Positions 8,890 to 18,326 of a stretch of 64,000 bases of DNA are shown here, one piece after another. Source of the stretch: Aquimarina sp. TRL1 (GTDB lineage: Bacteria; Bacteroidota; Bacteroidia; Flavobacteriales; Flavobacteriaceae); NCBI RefSeq assembly GCF_013365535.1, contig NZ_CP053590.1:3896501-3960500 (forward strand), in the 5' to 3' direction. Position 1 is the stretch's first letter. The number at the start of each line of letters is the position of its first letter. Both the position numbers and the translations under genes were made by a program. The notes under the pieces are model-generated. The model saw only the letters and a list, made by a program, of their open reading frames with translations. It searched no databases and was not told the origin of the DNA.

Positions 8890-9231
8890 TTAAAGAATAT
8901 TTTTTACATTTTCAGGAGGTCTGCCTATAACAGCCTTATTATTGTTGATTACAATAGGACGCTCAATGAGCTTTGGATGTTGACTCATAATTTCTATAAG
9001 CTCCTGATCACTGTATTCATTTCCTTTGAAATTTTCTTTCCAGATAGCCTCATTTTTTCGAATGAGCTCGATTGGTTTTATACCCAAAAGAGAAATGATT
9101 TCAGATAATTCTTCTATTGTAGGAGGAGTGTCTAAATATTTGATAATGTTCACTTCTTTTGTGCTTTCTTCTACAATAGCCAGCGTCTGTCTGGATTTAC
9201 TGCATCTGGGATTGTGATATATTGTTGTCAT
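8890..9231 (-). CDS. arsC: ArsC-family arsenate reductase (glutaredoxin-type)
   Basis: The 113-aa protein has the thioredoxin-like ArsC fold: N-terminal IYHNPRCSKSRQTLAIVEE with the catalytic Cys10 in the CSKSR loop, and the C-terminal LIERPIVINNNKAVIGRPPE segment that binds the oxyanion. In the glutaredoxin-linked class this enzyme reduces arsenate to arsenite in the cytoplasm. No arsR, arsB or acr3 is nearby, so it may not act in a resistance operon, and the ArsC/Spx/YffB family includes members of other function. It starts 18 bases after prfB on the same strand and probably shares its transcript. Confidence 0.88.
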   Translation of the reverse strand: MTTIYHNPRCSKSRQTLAIVEESTKEVNIIKYLDTPPTIEELSEIISLLGIKPIELIRKNEAIWKENFKGNEYSDQELIEIMSQHPKLIERPIVINNNKAVIGRPPENVKNIL

Positions 9232-9249
9232 AATTATTATACGGTTGTG

Positions 9250-10348
9250 TTATTCATCGTTTCGCTGTCCCATCATCATTAGATATGCTTTTAAAAATGG
9301 GTTAATATTACCATCCATTACAGCATCTACATTTCCGGTTTCTTCACTGGTTCTAACATCTTTAACCAATTTATAGGGGTGCATTACATAATTGCGAATT
9401 TGAGATCCCCATTCGATTTTCATTTTAGAGGCTTCTATCTCATCACGTTGCGCTTGGCGTTTTTTTAATTCGATTTCAAACAGTTGTGATTTTAGCATTT
9501 GTAAAGCTTTTTCTCTATTGTCATGCTGTGACCTGGAATCTGAACAAGAAATCTGAATTCCTGTAGGGAAGTGAGTTAATTGCACTTTCGTTTCTACTTT
9601 GTTTACATTTTGTCCTCCGGCTCCACTGGATCTAGAGGTGATGATTTCGTATTCAGAAGGGTTAATGGCTACTTCGATACTATCATCTGCAAGTGGATAA
9701 ACATAGATGGAAGCAAAGGAAGTATGACGCTTAGCATTGCTGTCAAAAGGAGAAATTCTGACAAGGCGGTGTACACCATTTTCACCCTTGAGCCATCCAA
9801 AAGCATACTCGCCTTCAATTTCTAAGGTGACTGTCTTAATTCCTGCAACATCTCCTTCTTGATAATTGAGTTCTTTTACTTTGTATCCTTGTTTTTCTGC
9901 CCACATTAAGTACATTCGCATAAGCATGCTTGCCCAATCACAACTTTCCGTTCCTCCGGCTCCAGCTGTAATTTGTAATACGGCACCCATATTATCACCT
10001 TCATCACTCAACATGTTTTTAAATTCCAAATCCTCAATAACAGTAATAGATTCATTATAGCGATCCATTACTTCCTGCTCGCTACTTTCTCCTTCTTTAT
10101 GAAATTCGAAGAGAACTTCTAAATCATCTACCAAAGAGACTGCTTTGTCATAATCTGCTACCCACTTTTTTTCTGCATTTAAGGCTTTCATTATCTTTTC
10201 TGCCTCCTGTGCATCATTCCAGAAATCGGGAGCAAAGGTTTTTTCTTCTTCGTTAGTTATTTCTATAAGTTTGGCATCAATGTCAAAGATACCTCCTTAA
10301 CGCAACCAGGCGCTTTCTAAGATCTAATATCGTCTCAGTATTGATCAT
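9250..10348 (-). CDS. prfB: Peptide chain release factor 2, expressed by programmed +1 frameshift
   Basis: RF2 recognises UAA and UGA and releases the finished peptide from the ribosome. The gene is in two frames. The first (10348 to 10283) encodes MINTETILDLRKRLVALRRY-L and stops at an in-frame TGA. A +1 shift at CTT-TGA-C continues as DIDAKLIEITNEEE through to 9250, giving 365 aa, the usual RF2 length. The SPF stop-codon recognition tripeptide (VRISPFDSNAKRHT) and the catalytic GGQ (SSGAGGQNVNKVETK) are present. Calling a start at the internal Met at 10191 would remove the N-terminal helical domain and the control site. arsC follows 18 bases downstream. Confidence 0.97.
10282..10299 (-). 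promoter_or_regulatory. prfB autoregulatory +1 frameshift site
   Basis: On the minus strand the order is AAGGAGG, TAT, CTT, TGA, C: an internal Shine-Dalgarno-like AGGAGG, a three-base spacer, the slippery CTT codon and the UGA stop followed by C. This is the same arrangement and spacing as in E. coli prfB (AGG GGG TAT CTT TGA C). When RF2 is scarce, slow UGA decoding lets tRNA-Leu slip to UUU and read on. Confidence 0.97.
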
Positions 10349-10447
10349 AATCGTTTACTTTTTTGGCAAAAATAAGATTTAACAATTCAGCAAGAAACAA
10401 ATTTGATATAATTTTATAGTTTTAGGCTTTTATAAAATTTTAACATT

Positions 10448-12874
10448 ATGAAGGCTTCTTTTTTTAAAAAATATAACTTTTTCTTGTTTTTATTGATAGG
10501 ATTGTTATCACATGGGCAATTTTTAGAAAAACAAAAAAATATGTCTTCTTATAAAGGTTTTTTTGATTTTTATTACAGTCAGGAGGAGGATAAGATATTT
10601 TTAGCAGTGGATCAACTGGATACAGAGTTTTTGTATGTGTATTCTCTTGCTTCGGGATTAGGGTCTAATGATGTAGGTTTGGATAGAGGAAAAATAGGAA
10701 ATGGGGTTGTGGTTAAGTTTCAGAAAGCCGGAAATAAATTGTTATTAGTTCAGCCAAATCTGAAATACAGGGCGATTACTTCCAATGAGTTAGAAAAAAA
10801 GAGTGTGGGGCAAGCTTTTGCCAGTTCTGTCTTACATGGTTTTCCGATTAAAGAAACAAAAGGGAATACGTATATAATTGATATCACATCTTTTCTATTA
10901 GAAGATGTTAATGGGGTTATCGGGTTGTTAAAAAGGCGTAAAGACGGGGTGTATTCGATTGATAAGAGCCGGAGTGCTATTCAGTTAGAAAGAACCAAGG
11001 CGTTCCCTAATAATGTAGAATTTGAAGCATTGGTTACTTTTAAAGGAACACCAAAAGGGCATCAAGTTCGGTCTGTGGCTTCGGATGCTCGTTCTTTTAG
11101 TTTGGTACAGCATCATTCTTTTGTAGCTTTGCCAGATAAAGGGTATAAAAAAAGAGTTTTTGATCCTAGAAGTGGAGCAATTTCTATATCGTATCTGGAT
11201 TATGCTACTCCTGTACAAGAGCCAATCGTAAAAAGGTTTGTGACACGACATCGTTTGGAAAAGAAAGACCCTGCACAGTCAATAAGTGAGGCAAAAGAAC
11301 CTATTATATATTATTTGGATCCGGGAGTGCCAGAGCCTGTAAAATCGGCCTTACTGGATGGAGCAAAATGGTGGGGTGAAGCATTTGAGGCTATTGGGTT
11401 TAAAAATGCTTTTCAGGTAAAAATGTTACCTGCAGATGCAGATCCGATGGATGTACGGTATAATGTTATTCAATGGGTGCATCGCTCGACGAGAGGTTGG
11501 AGTTATGGGGCAAGTGTTGTGGACCCCCGAACAGGAGAGATTATAAAGGGTCATGTAAGCTTGGGAAGCTTGCGAATACGGCAAGATTTCTTAATAGCCC
11601 AGGCATTGTTGAACAAACCTTTCGAGCAAAGAGATGATAATTATAATGAGATGTTGGAAATGGCGCTAAGTCGTATACGTCAATTATCAGCTCATGAGGT
11701 GGGGCATACTATTGGGTTTGCACATAATTTTGCAGCAAGTATGCATAATAGAGCTTCTGTTATGGATTATCCGCATCCGCTTATTACACTCAAAGATGGG
11801 CAGATTGACCTGTCGAATGCATACGCTGTAGGAATAGGAGACTGGGATAAAGTGACTGTGGCATACAGTTATTCTCAATTTGAAGCTGGAATAGAGGAGA
11901 AAAAAGCGTTGAATGCAATTTTGGATAAAGCATATCAGGAAGGGCATCGATTTATCTCAGATAGTGATGCGAGACCCCCTGGAGGGGCACATGCCGGAGC
12001 ACATTTGTGGGATAACGGCGCAAGTGCTTCAGAAGAGTTAAAAAGGGTACTTGAAGTACGTAATACTGCGATTGCACATTTTTCTAAAGATAATATCAGA
12101 AGCGGAGAACCCTATACTGTTTTGGAAGATGTATTTGTTCCTTTGTACTTTTTTCACAGGTATCAAACAGAAGCAGCAGTAAAGTTGATAGGAGGATTGT
12201 CTTATAATTATGCTGTGAAAGGAGATGAGCAACATATTACTTCGGTAGTTTCTAATGTGGAACAACGAGTAGCACTTAATACATTGATAAAAACAATATT
12301 GCCGGAAACACTGGCAATTCCACAAGATAAATTAAAGCTATTTCCTCCGAGAGCTTATGGGTATTGGCGAACAAGAGAATCATTTAAAGGGAAAACAGGA
12401 GTGAGTTTCGATCCGATTAGTGTAGCAGAGACGGCCAGTGATATGAGCTTGTCATTATTACTCCACCCTCAGAGGGCTTCGAGATTAGTGCTACAAAAAG
12501 GAATGGATTCTTCTCAGTTAGGATTGTCAGAGGTTATGGATGAATTGATTGCCGAGGTTTTTAAAAAGAAACAAAAAGATGGGTACTATCAGGAAATTCA
12601 GGAGGTTGTAAAACGGAACTTGCTGAAATATTTAAAGAATTTAAGTGTGCATAAAGAAGTATATCCTCAGGTGAATGCAATAGCACAGGCTAAACTTATT
12701 TCGATTATGGATATGCTTAAAAAAAGTACAGCTCAGGGAGCTCAGCGAATGTATGATCAATATTATGAAAAACAAATTCGGGACTTTATGAAAAAGCCGG
12801 AAGGTTTTAAAGTGATTTCTGCTCCAAAAATTCCGGATGGCTCTCCTATAGGAAGTGATTCTTGCATGTATTAA
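10448..12874 (+). CDS. Secreted zinc-dependent metalloprotease (DUF5117/DUF4953 type)
   Basis: The 808-aa protein begins with a Sec signal peptide (MKASFFKKYNFFLFLLIGLLSHG), then an N-terminal DUF5117-like domain (about 40-220) and a metzincin-like catalytic domain. The zinc motif is HEVGHTIGFAH (416-426), with His416, His420 and His426 as ligands and Glu417 as catalytic base, and the conserved VMDYP Met-turn candidate follows. The remainder is the DUF4953-type C-terminal region. Substrate unknown; homologues are widespread in Bacteroidota as periplasmic or outer-membrane enzymes. Threonine aldolase follows 24 bases downstream, so both may be one transcript. Confidence 0.9.
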   Translation: MKASFFKKYNFFLFLLIGLLSHGQFLEKQKNMSSYKGFFDFYYSQEEDKIFLAVDQLDTEFLYVYSLASGLGSNDVGLDRGKIGNGVVVKFQKAGNKLLLVQPNLKYRAITSNELEKKSVGQAFASSVLHGFPIKETKGNTYIIDITSFLLEDVNGVIGLLKRRKDGVYSIDKSRSAIQLERTKAFPNNVEFEALVTFKGTPKGHQVRSVASDARSFSLVQHHSFVALPDKGYKKRVFDPRSGAISISYLDYATPVQEPIVKRFVTRHRLEKKDPAQSISEAKEPIIYYLDPGVPEPVKSALLDGAKWWGEAFEAIGFKNAFQVKMLPADADPMDVRYNVIQWVHRSTRGWSYGASVVDPRTGEIIKGHVSLGSLRIRQDFLIAQALLNKPFEQRDDNYNEMLEMALSRIRQLSAHEVGHTIGFAHNFAASMHNRASVMDYPHPLITLKDGQIDLSNAYAVGIGDWDKVTVAYSYSQFEAGIEEKKALNAILDKAYQEGHRFISDSDARPPGGAHAGAHLWDNGASASEELKRVLEVRNTAIAHFSKDNIRSGEPYTVLEDVFVPLYFFHRYQTEAAVKLIGGLSYNYAVKGDEQHITSVVSNVEQRVALNTLIKTILPETLAIPQDKLKLFPPRAYGYWRTRESFKGKTGVSFDPISVAETASDMSLSLLLHPQRASRLVLQKGMDSSQLGLSEVMDELIAEVFKKKQKDGYYQEIQEVVKRNLLKYLKNLSVHKEVYPQVNAIAQAKLISIMDMLKKSTAQGAQRMYDQYYEKQIRDFMKKPEGFKVISAPKIPDGSPIGSDSCMY

Positions 12875-12898
12875 TTAAAATGTATAGTTGTAAAAGAA

Positions 12899-13909
12899 AT
12901 GAAAGTAGACCTTAGAAGTGATACGGTAACCAAACCTACTCCAGAGATGTTAGAAGCGATGATGTGTGCAGCAGTAGGGGATGATGTGTATAAAGAAGAT
13001 CCAAGTGTGAATGCATTGGAGGAAAAACTCGCCACCATGTTTGGTAAAGAAGAAGCGTTGTTTTTCCCTTCTGGGAGCATGGCGAATCAGGCAGCAATTA
13101 AATTGCATACCAATCCCGGGGAACAATTAATAGCGGATCATTATGCGCATGTTTATAACTATGAAGGAGGAGGAGTGTCCTTTAATAGTGGTGTTTCCTG
13201 TAAGCTACTGGTTGGAGAACGAGGAAGGATCACATATGATCAAGTACAGGAAGCTATAAATCCTCCGGATTTTTATCACAGTCCTAAAACAAGTTTAGTG
13301 TGTATCGAAAATACAACAAACAAGGGAGGAGGGGCGTGTTATGATTTTTCAGAAATAGAAAGGATAAAAGAGGTTTGCAGAACACATAGATTGGGGTATC
13401 ATCTGGATGGAGCCCGAATATGGAATGCATTGGTAGAAAAAAAGGAGCGCCCGCTTCAATACGGAGCTGTATTTGATACGATTTCTGTTTGTTTGAGTAA
13501 AGGTTTAGGTGCACCGATAGGATCTGTTTTATTAGGAGATTCGGTTATTATGAAAGAGGCGATAAGGGTTCGAAAAGTACTTGGAGGAGGAATGCGACAA
13601 GTAGGGTATATGGCAGCAGCAGGTTTATATGCTTTGGAACATCATATCGATCGATTAGCCGAAGATCATAAGAAAGCAAAAGAATTGGAAGAAACCCTCA
13701 AAAAAGCTTCATTTGTCTCAGAAGTAGCCCCAGTGGATACTAATATTGTTATTTTTAAAATAAAAGGAGACGCACAAAAATTTATTGCAGATATGGAGGC
13801 AAAAGGAGTCCTTTTTTATGGGATGGGAGAAGGGAAGTTGCGATTTGTTACTCACTTAGATTATACACAAGAGCAGCACAACTATGTGCTGAAGCTTTTG
13901 AAAAAGTAA
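12899..13909 (+). CDS. ltaE: Low-specificity L-threonine aldolase
   Basis: This PLP enzyme (336 aa, cytoplasmic) splits L-threonine and L-allo-threonine to glycine and acetaldehyde. The N-terminus MKVDLRSDTVTKPTPEM is diagnostic for the family; EALFFPSGSMANQAAI binds the PLP phosphate, HLDGARIWNA carries the PLP-pairing Asp170, and SVCLSKGLGAPIGS carries the Schiff-base Lys201. The start is the only ATG with this N-terminus. It sits 24 bases after the metalloprotease gene, with no functional link evident, and ends at a strong hairpin terminator. Confidence 0.95.
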   Translation: MKVDLRSDTVTKPTPEMLEAMMCAAVGDDVYKEDPSVNALEEKLATMFGKEEALFFPSGSMANQAAIKLHTNPGEQLIADHYAHVYNYEGGGVSFNSGVSCKLLVGERGRITYDQVQEAINPPDFYHSPKTSLVCIENTTNKGGGACYDFSEIERIKEVCRTHRLGYHLDGARIWNALVEKKERPLQYGAVFDTISVCLSKGLGAPIGSVLLGDSVIMKEAIRVRKVLGGGMRQVGYMAAAGLYALEHHIDRLAEDHKKAKELEETLKKASFVSEVAPVDTNIVIFKIKGDAQKFIADMEAKGVLFYGMGEGKLRFVTHLDYTQEQHNYVLKLLKK

Positions 13910-13969
13910 AAACATTAGAAATTATATATCGTAAGGGATGTCCAGACAAATAAATTTCTAATGTTTTTA
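13908..13969 (+). terminator. Long-stem terminator after threonine aldolase
   Basis: AAAACATTAGAAAT and ATTTCTAATGTTTT form a 14-bp perfect stem around a loop of roughly 30 bases, ending in a T-run. The left arm overlaps the stop codon. Confidence 0.7.
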
Positions 13970-13986
13970 TAAACACTTAAAAAAAA

Positions 13987-14307
13987 TTAAATTTCATTGA
14001 TTTGTGCATCAACAGCATTTTGTTTTACAGAATTAATTCCGTTTTCCATACCGGATTCTGAGGTATACATCTGACTACTACCGATTACCTGGCCATTAGA
14101 AGCTTTTAAGTTAAAGAAGAATCTTCCATCCTTAGCTGTTTTTCGTTCATATCGATTATCCTGTGAAGCATTTTTCTGAACAGAAGCAATTCCATTTTGA
14201 GCAGCAGCTTTGCTGTTGTAAACTTCACTACTTAATATCACCTGTCCGTTTTTTGCTTTGAGTGTAAAATGATATTGTGATCCTTCCTTATTTTTAAGTT
14301 CAAACAT
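13987..14307 (-). CDS. YegP-type DUF1508 protein, two tandem repeats
   Basis: The 106 residues are two copies of a roughly 48-aa module. Copy one is about 1-50 (QYHFTLKAKNGQVILSSEVY), copy two about 55-102 (RFFFNLKASNGQVIGSSQMY), each ending in GI-SVxxNA. This is the DUF1508/YegP fold, a small cytoplasmic domain of unknown biochemical role that is often duplicated. There is no signal peptide. It converges with the threonine aldolase gene and is divergent from the OmpA-family gene. Confidence 0.93.
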   Translation of the reverse strand: MFELKNKEGSQYHFTLKAKNGQVILSSEVYNSKAAAQNGIASVQKNASQDNRYERKTAKDGRFFFNLKASNGQVIGSSQMYTSESGMENGINSVKQNAVDAQINEI

Positions 14308-14464
14308 AGTGTCAAATTTTAGTTATTACTAATGATGAATTTGATAAAAATATGGAATTAAAAGGAAAATGAAAAATATATTCTGATCTCAAAAACCTTC
14401 TGGATTGCCTTTTGTCGAAAAAAAGAACAAGTGGTCGAAAAGCGTCTTTTTTTTAAACTAAGAG

Positions 14465-14497
14465 TTGGAAGTCCTGTTTTTCATGTATTTAATTTTG
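14465..14497 (+). promoter_or_regulatory. Promoter of the OmpA-family gene
   Basis: TTG at 14465-14467, a 22-base spacer and TAATTTTG at 14490-14497 match the Bacteroidota primary-sigma consensus (TTG, 17-23 bases, TAnnTTTG). The start codon is 45 bases downstream. This is the best promoter I saw in the window. Confidence 0.75.
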
Positions 14498-14541
14498 TAC
14501 CTTTAAAAATCAACAAGTAATAACCACATAAATAATCGACT

Positions 14542-15645
14542 ATGAAAAAAATCGCTTTACTAGTGTCTTTTTTAATTTTAGGTACAGGGCTTAAAGCTCA
14601 AGATTTACCCCAAAATCCGGAACCAGGGAAATGTTATGTTCGCTGTACTACTCCAGATGTGTATGAAAATCAAGATGTACAAGTGATGGTAACTCCTGAG
14701 TATAAAAAATTAAAATCGTATCCAGCAACTTATGAAGTTGTTACTGAGAAAGTTTTAGTCAAAGAAGCATCTAAAGTATTAACTGTTATTCCTGCTAAAT
14801 ACAAAACAGAAACGGTTACTTATGTAAAGAAACAGGGAGCTTCTACATTAAAAGTTATTCCTGCAAAATTAGGAAATGGGTCTGAAACAGTAGAAATTAA
14901 ACCTGCATATGCACAATGGGAATTAGGAGCGCCTGCACCTGATTGTGCTTCTTCTAATCCTGATGATTGTCGTTACTGGTGTTATAAAGGATACCCGGCA
15001 GAGTTTACAACAATTCCTACCAAGACATTAGCAAGTAATGCAAATGTGCAGAAATCGCCTATATCTGAGCAAACAGCAACATATACTAAAAGAGTGGTTT
15101 CTGAACCAGCTAGAGTTGTAGAAAAAGAAATTCCAGCACAATACTCTACAGTAAAGAAAACGGTATTGGTAAAAGATGCATATTCAGAAGAAATTGTTGT
15201 GCCAGCCACTTATAAGACGGTGAAAAAAGAGGTTGTTTCTAAAAAAGGAGGATTGACTACCTGGAGAGAAGTAGAATGTTCTTTAGTGGAGTATTCTGCG
15301 TTACCAATCAACTGGAACTTAGGAAGCGCAACATTAACGGCACAAGCTAAAAATATTATTGATACCAGATTAATGCCGGTATTGGCAAACAACCCGGGAA
15401 CTAAAATGGAAATCGCTTCTCATACAGACTCCAGAGGTAGTAAAGCTAGTAACAAAGATCTTTCTGACAGAAGAGCAAAAGCGGTAGTTGATTACCTGAT
15501 AACAAAAGGAATTAATACGAGCCGTTTGGTAGCAAATGGATATGGAGAGAACAGATTGAAGAATAGATGTGCAGATGGAGTTTCTTGTACAGAACGTCAG
15601 CATGCAGTAAACAGAAGAACAGAATTTAGATTAATCAATAATTAA
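14542..15645 (+). CDS. OmpA-family outer-membrane/peptidoglycan-binding protein
   Basis: The 367-aa protein starts with a signal peptide (MKKIALLVSFLILGTGLKAQ). The middle (about 50-255) has repeated beta segments of the form YKTVKKEVV / PAKYKTETVTYVKK with a conserved spacing of VIPA(K/Q)Y motifs, and a Cys-rich patch (DCASSNPDDCRYWCYKG). The C-terminal domain (about 258-367) is OmpA-like: TAQAKNIIDTRLMPVLANN, then MEIASHTDSRGSKASNKDLSDRRAK, ending in NRRTEFRL. This domain binds peptidoglycan diaminopimelate through the conserved Asp and Arg. Similar proteins are abundant, highly expressed envelope tethers in flavobacteria, consistent with the strong promoter. Confidence 0.92.
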   Translation: MKKIALLVSFLILGTGLKAQDLPQNPEPGKCYVRCTTPDVYENQDVQVMVTPEYKKLKSYPATYEVVTEKVLVKEASKVLTVIPAKYKTETVTYVKKQGASTLKVIPAKLGNGSETVEIKPAYAQWELGAPAPDCASSNPDDCRYWCYKGYPAEFTTIPTKTLASNANVQKSPISEQTATYTKRVVSEPARVVEKEIPAQYSTVKKTVLVKDAYSEEIVVPATYKTVKKEVVSKKGGLTTWREVECSLVEYSALPINWNLGSATLTAQAKNIIDTRLMPVLANNPGTKMEIASHTDSRGSKASNKDLSDRRAKAVVDYLITKGINTSRLVANGYGENRLKNRCADGVSCTERQHAVNRRTEFRLINN

Positions 15646-15668
15646 TCAAATAGAGACTAACGAACAAA

Positions 15669-15699
15669 AAAACGGAAGCTTTTAAGCTTCCGTTTTTTT
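15669..15699. terminator. Terminator after the OmpA-family gene
   Basis: AAACGGAAGCTT and AAGCTTCCGTTT form a strong stem followed by T7. The A-run on the left lets it also serve the convergent ybaB-type gene. Confidence 0.93.
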
Positions 15700-15719
15700 G
15701 TTATATAAAGAAAATAATA

Positions 15720-16043
15720 TTACTTAAACATATCCATTCCTGGAATATTAGGCATTCCTTCTTTAGCTGCTGCAGCCAACTCTGTTTCATGAACCTGAGA
15801 GGCTCGGGTAATTGCCTTATTGATTGTTAAGGTTAGGTAGTCTTCTAATTGCTCCTTGTCCTCTAATAATTCATCACTAATGCTAATGTCTTTTATTGTG
15901 CGATTAGCAGTGATAGTTACTTTTAGTAATTGATCAGAACTTGTCTCGTCTAGCAAAACAGTATCAAGTCTTTTTTTGGTGTCTTCAACCTTTTGCTGGG
16001 CTTCTTTTAATTTACCCATCATTCCCATCATGTCTCCAAACAT
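15720..16043 (-). CDS. YbaB/EbfC family nucleoid-associated protein
   Basis: The 107-aa length and the pattern are typical: N-terminal [22 protein letters not shown] helix, central beta-hairpin ([24 protein letters not shown]) and a C-terminal helix. The dimer binds DNA with little sequence preference. In many bacteria the gene lies beside dnaX and recR; here it stands alone between the OmpA-family gene and an S9 peptidase. A TAATTTTG element at 16073-16080 on the minus strand is a plausible -7 box. Confidence 0.93.
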   Translation of the reverse strand: MFGDMMGMMGKLKEAQQKVEDTKKRLDTVLLDETSSDQLLKVTITANRTIKDISISDELLEDKEQLEDYLTLTINKAITRASQVHETELAAAAKEGMPNIPGMDMFK

Positions 16044-16113
16044 TTATATGTCTTTTAAGAATTAGTTAAGAACAAAATTAGTACTTTGCTTGTTAATAAA
16101 CTAAAATAATATT

Positions 16114-18252
16114 ATGAAAAGTCTGAAGGTTATGTTCCTATTATCACTTATTTTTGGAGCTTCGTGTAATACTAATTCAAAGAAGACATTGGAGACAGAA
16201 GTGCATCAACCACCAATTGCTGAAAAAAAAGAAACATATCATAAAAAACATGGGGACCGACGCTTGGATAATTATTTCTGGTTAAAAGAAAGAGAAAACC
16301 CTGAAGTGATCGATTATCTTGAAAGAGAGAACGATTATAATGATAAGATGACGGCTCATACAAAAGATTTTCAGAAAAATCTTTTTGAAGAAATGAAAGC
16401 AAGAATTAAGGAGGAGGATGCTTCAGTACCATATAAATATAACGGATACTGGTATATAACCAAATTCGAAAAAAATAAAGATTATCCTATTTACCTAAGA
16501 AAAGAGGAGCGTCTGGATGCCAAAGAAGAATTGCTGTTTGATTGTAATAAAGAAGCAGAAGGTCATAGTTATTTTAATATGAAAGGCCTGAATGTAAGTC
16601 CCGATAATTCTTTAGTAGCTTTTGGTGTTGATACAGTAAGTAGAAGAAATTACACTATTCGTATAAAAAACCTGAAAACGGGGGAGTTGTATCCAGAAGC
16701 GATTGATGCTTCTACCGGATCCAGTACCTGGGCAGCAGATAATAAAACATTGTTTTATACTAAGAAAGATCCCAAGACACTTAGATCACATAAAATTTAC
16801 AGACATATCCTGGGAACACCAGCATCAGAAGATGTAGTTGTGTATAGTGAAGATGATGATACTTTTAATACTTATGTGTACAAGACAAAGTCAGATAAGT
16901 ATATCATTATAGGTTCTAATAGTACTATGACGACAGAGTGCCGTATCGTAAAGGCAGATGCGCCTCTGGAAGAATTTAAGGTTTTTCAGGAAAGAACACG
17001 AGGACTCGAATATTCGATTGCACATTATGGAGATGAGTTTTATGTGTTGACAAATAAAGACAATGCCACTAATTTTAAATTGATGAAAGTTTCGGAAAAA
17101 GAAACAGCAAAAGAAAATTGGGTGGATGTAATTCCTCATAGAGAAAATGTCTTATTAGAAGATATCGAAATTTTTAAAGATTATCTGGTTATTACAGAAA
17201 GAGATAATGGTCTTAATAAAATCAATATAAAAAGATGGGATGGCAAGGCTGATTATTACCTGCCGTTTGACAATGAGACTTATACAGCATACATAGGTAC
17301 CAATCCTGACTTTGATACACAAGTATTGAGATATTCCTATAATGCATTGACAACTCCAAATTCCGTTATCGATTTCGATATGGAAACTAAGGAGAAAGAA
17401 GTCAAGAAAGAACAGGAAGTTCTCGGAGGAGGATTTGATAAAGAAAATTATGTTTCAGAAAGAATCTGGGCGACAGCAGCTGATGGAACTAAAATTCCAA
17501 TGTCCTTAGTTTATAGAAAAGGAATACAAAAAAATGGAAAGAATCCAGTATTGCAATATGGATATGGTTCGTACGGATCAACGATTGACCCTTACTTCTC
17601 TACAGTTAGATTAAGTTTATTGGATAGAGGGTTTATTTTTGCAATAGCTCATATAAGAGGGAGCGAATATTTAGGAAGAAACTGGTATGAAGACGGGAAA
17701 TTGCTAAAAAAGAAGAACACTTTTACAGATTTTATTGATTGTTCTAAGTTTTTAATAGCAGAAGGATATACTACTCCAGAACATTTATATGCAATGGGAG
17801 GTTCAGCTGGAGGATTATTGATGGGAGCAGTGATGAATTTGGCACCAGAATTGTATAATGGAGTTGTAGCAGCGGTTCCATTTGTAGATGTGGTAACAAC
17901 AATGCTTGATGATTCGATTCCTTTAACTACCGGAGAATATGATGAATGGGGGAATCCTAACGAAAAAGAATATTATGAGTATATGAAATCGTATTCGCCA
18001 TATGATAATGTAGCGGCAAAAGAGTATCCAAATGTATTAGTGACAACAGGATTTCATGACTCGCAAGTACAATATTGGGAACCTGCAAAATGGGTAGCCA
18101 AATTAAGAGAATTAAAAACTGATAAAAATGTTTTATTACTGCATACGGATATGGATGCAGGTCATGGTGGGGCTTCAGGAAGATTTGAAGCGCTAAAAGA
18201 TGTGGCGGAAGAATATGCATTTTTATTAGATTTAGAAGGGATAAATAAGTAA
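16114..18252 (+). CDS. S9 family oligopeptidase (oligopeptidase B-like), probable lipoprotein
   Basis: At 712 aa it has the prolyl-oligopeptidase layout: an N-terminal seven-bladed propeller (about 80-430) and a C-terminal alpha/beta-hydrolase domain. The catalytic triad is visible: Ser564 in GGSAGGLL, Asp649 in TGFHDSQV and His684 in DAGHGGASGR. The propeller start (HGDRRLDNYFWLKERENPEV) and YGYGSYGSTIDPYFS are typical of oligopeptidase B, which cleaves short peptides after basic residues. The N-terminus MKSLKVMFLLSLIFGASCNT looks like a lipoprotein or Sec signal, so it likely acts outside the cytoplasm, unlike E. coli PtrB. Monocistronic by context. Confidence 0.93.
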   Translation: MKSLKVMFLLSLIFGASCNTNSKKTLETEVHQPPIAEKKETYHKKHGDRRLDNYFWLKERENPEVIDYLERENDYNDKMTAHTKDFQKNLFEEMKARIKEEDASVPYKYNGYWYITKFEKNKDYPIYLRKEERLDAKEELLFDCNKEAEGHSYFNMKGLNVSPDNSLVAFGVDTVSRRNYTIRIKNLKTGELYPEAIDASTGSSTWAADNKTLFYTKKDPKTLRSHKIYRHILGTPASEDVVVYSEDDDTFNTYVYKTKSDKYIIIGSNSTMTTECRIVKADAPLEEFKVFQERTRGLEYSIAHYGDEFYVLTNKDNATNFKLMKVSEKETAKENWVDVIPHRENVLLEDIEIFKDYLVITERDNGLNKINIKRWDGKADYYLPFDNETYTAYIGTNPDFDTQVLRYSYNALTTPNSVIDFDMETKEKEVKKEQEVLGGGFDKENYVSERIWATAADGTKIPMSLVYRKGIQKNGKNPVLQYGYGSYGSTIDPYFSTVRLSLLDRGFIFAIAHIRGSEYLGRNWYEDGKLLKKKNTFTDFIDCSKFLIAEGYTTPEHLYAMGGSAGGLLMGAVMNLAPELYNGVVAAVPFVDVVTTMLDDSIPLTTGEYDEWGNPNEKEYYEYMKSYSPYDNVAAKEYPNVLVTTGFHDSQVQYWEPAKWVAKLRELKTDKNVLLLHTDMDAGHGGASGRFEALKDVAEEYAFLLDLEGINK

Positions 18253-18326
18253 TTAAAAAAAATAACGTAACTTCGTGAAGTTTTTGTAACGTTTTGAAAA
18301 AATAAAAAGGCGTTAAACACTACCTT

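Noticed and set aside
8890..9231. Arsenic resistance operon
   Set aside because: arsC follows prfB directly and no arsR, arsB, acr3 or arsM is adjacent.
10191..10348. Apparent stop codon near the start of prfB, suggesting a pseudogene or a later start
   Set aside because: The TGA is in the conserved CTT-TGA-C context with AGGAGG upstream; the shifted frame gives a full-length RF2. It is programmed frameshifting.
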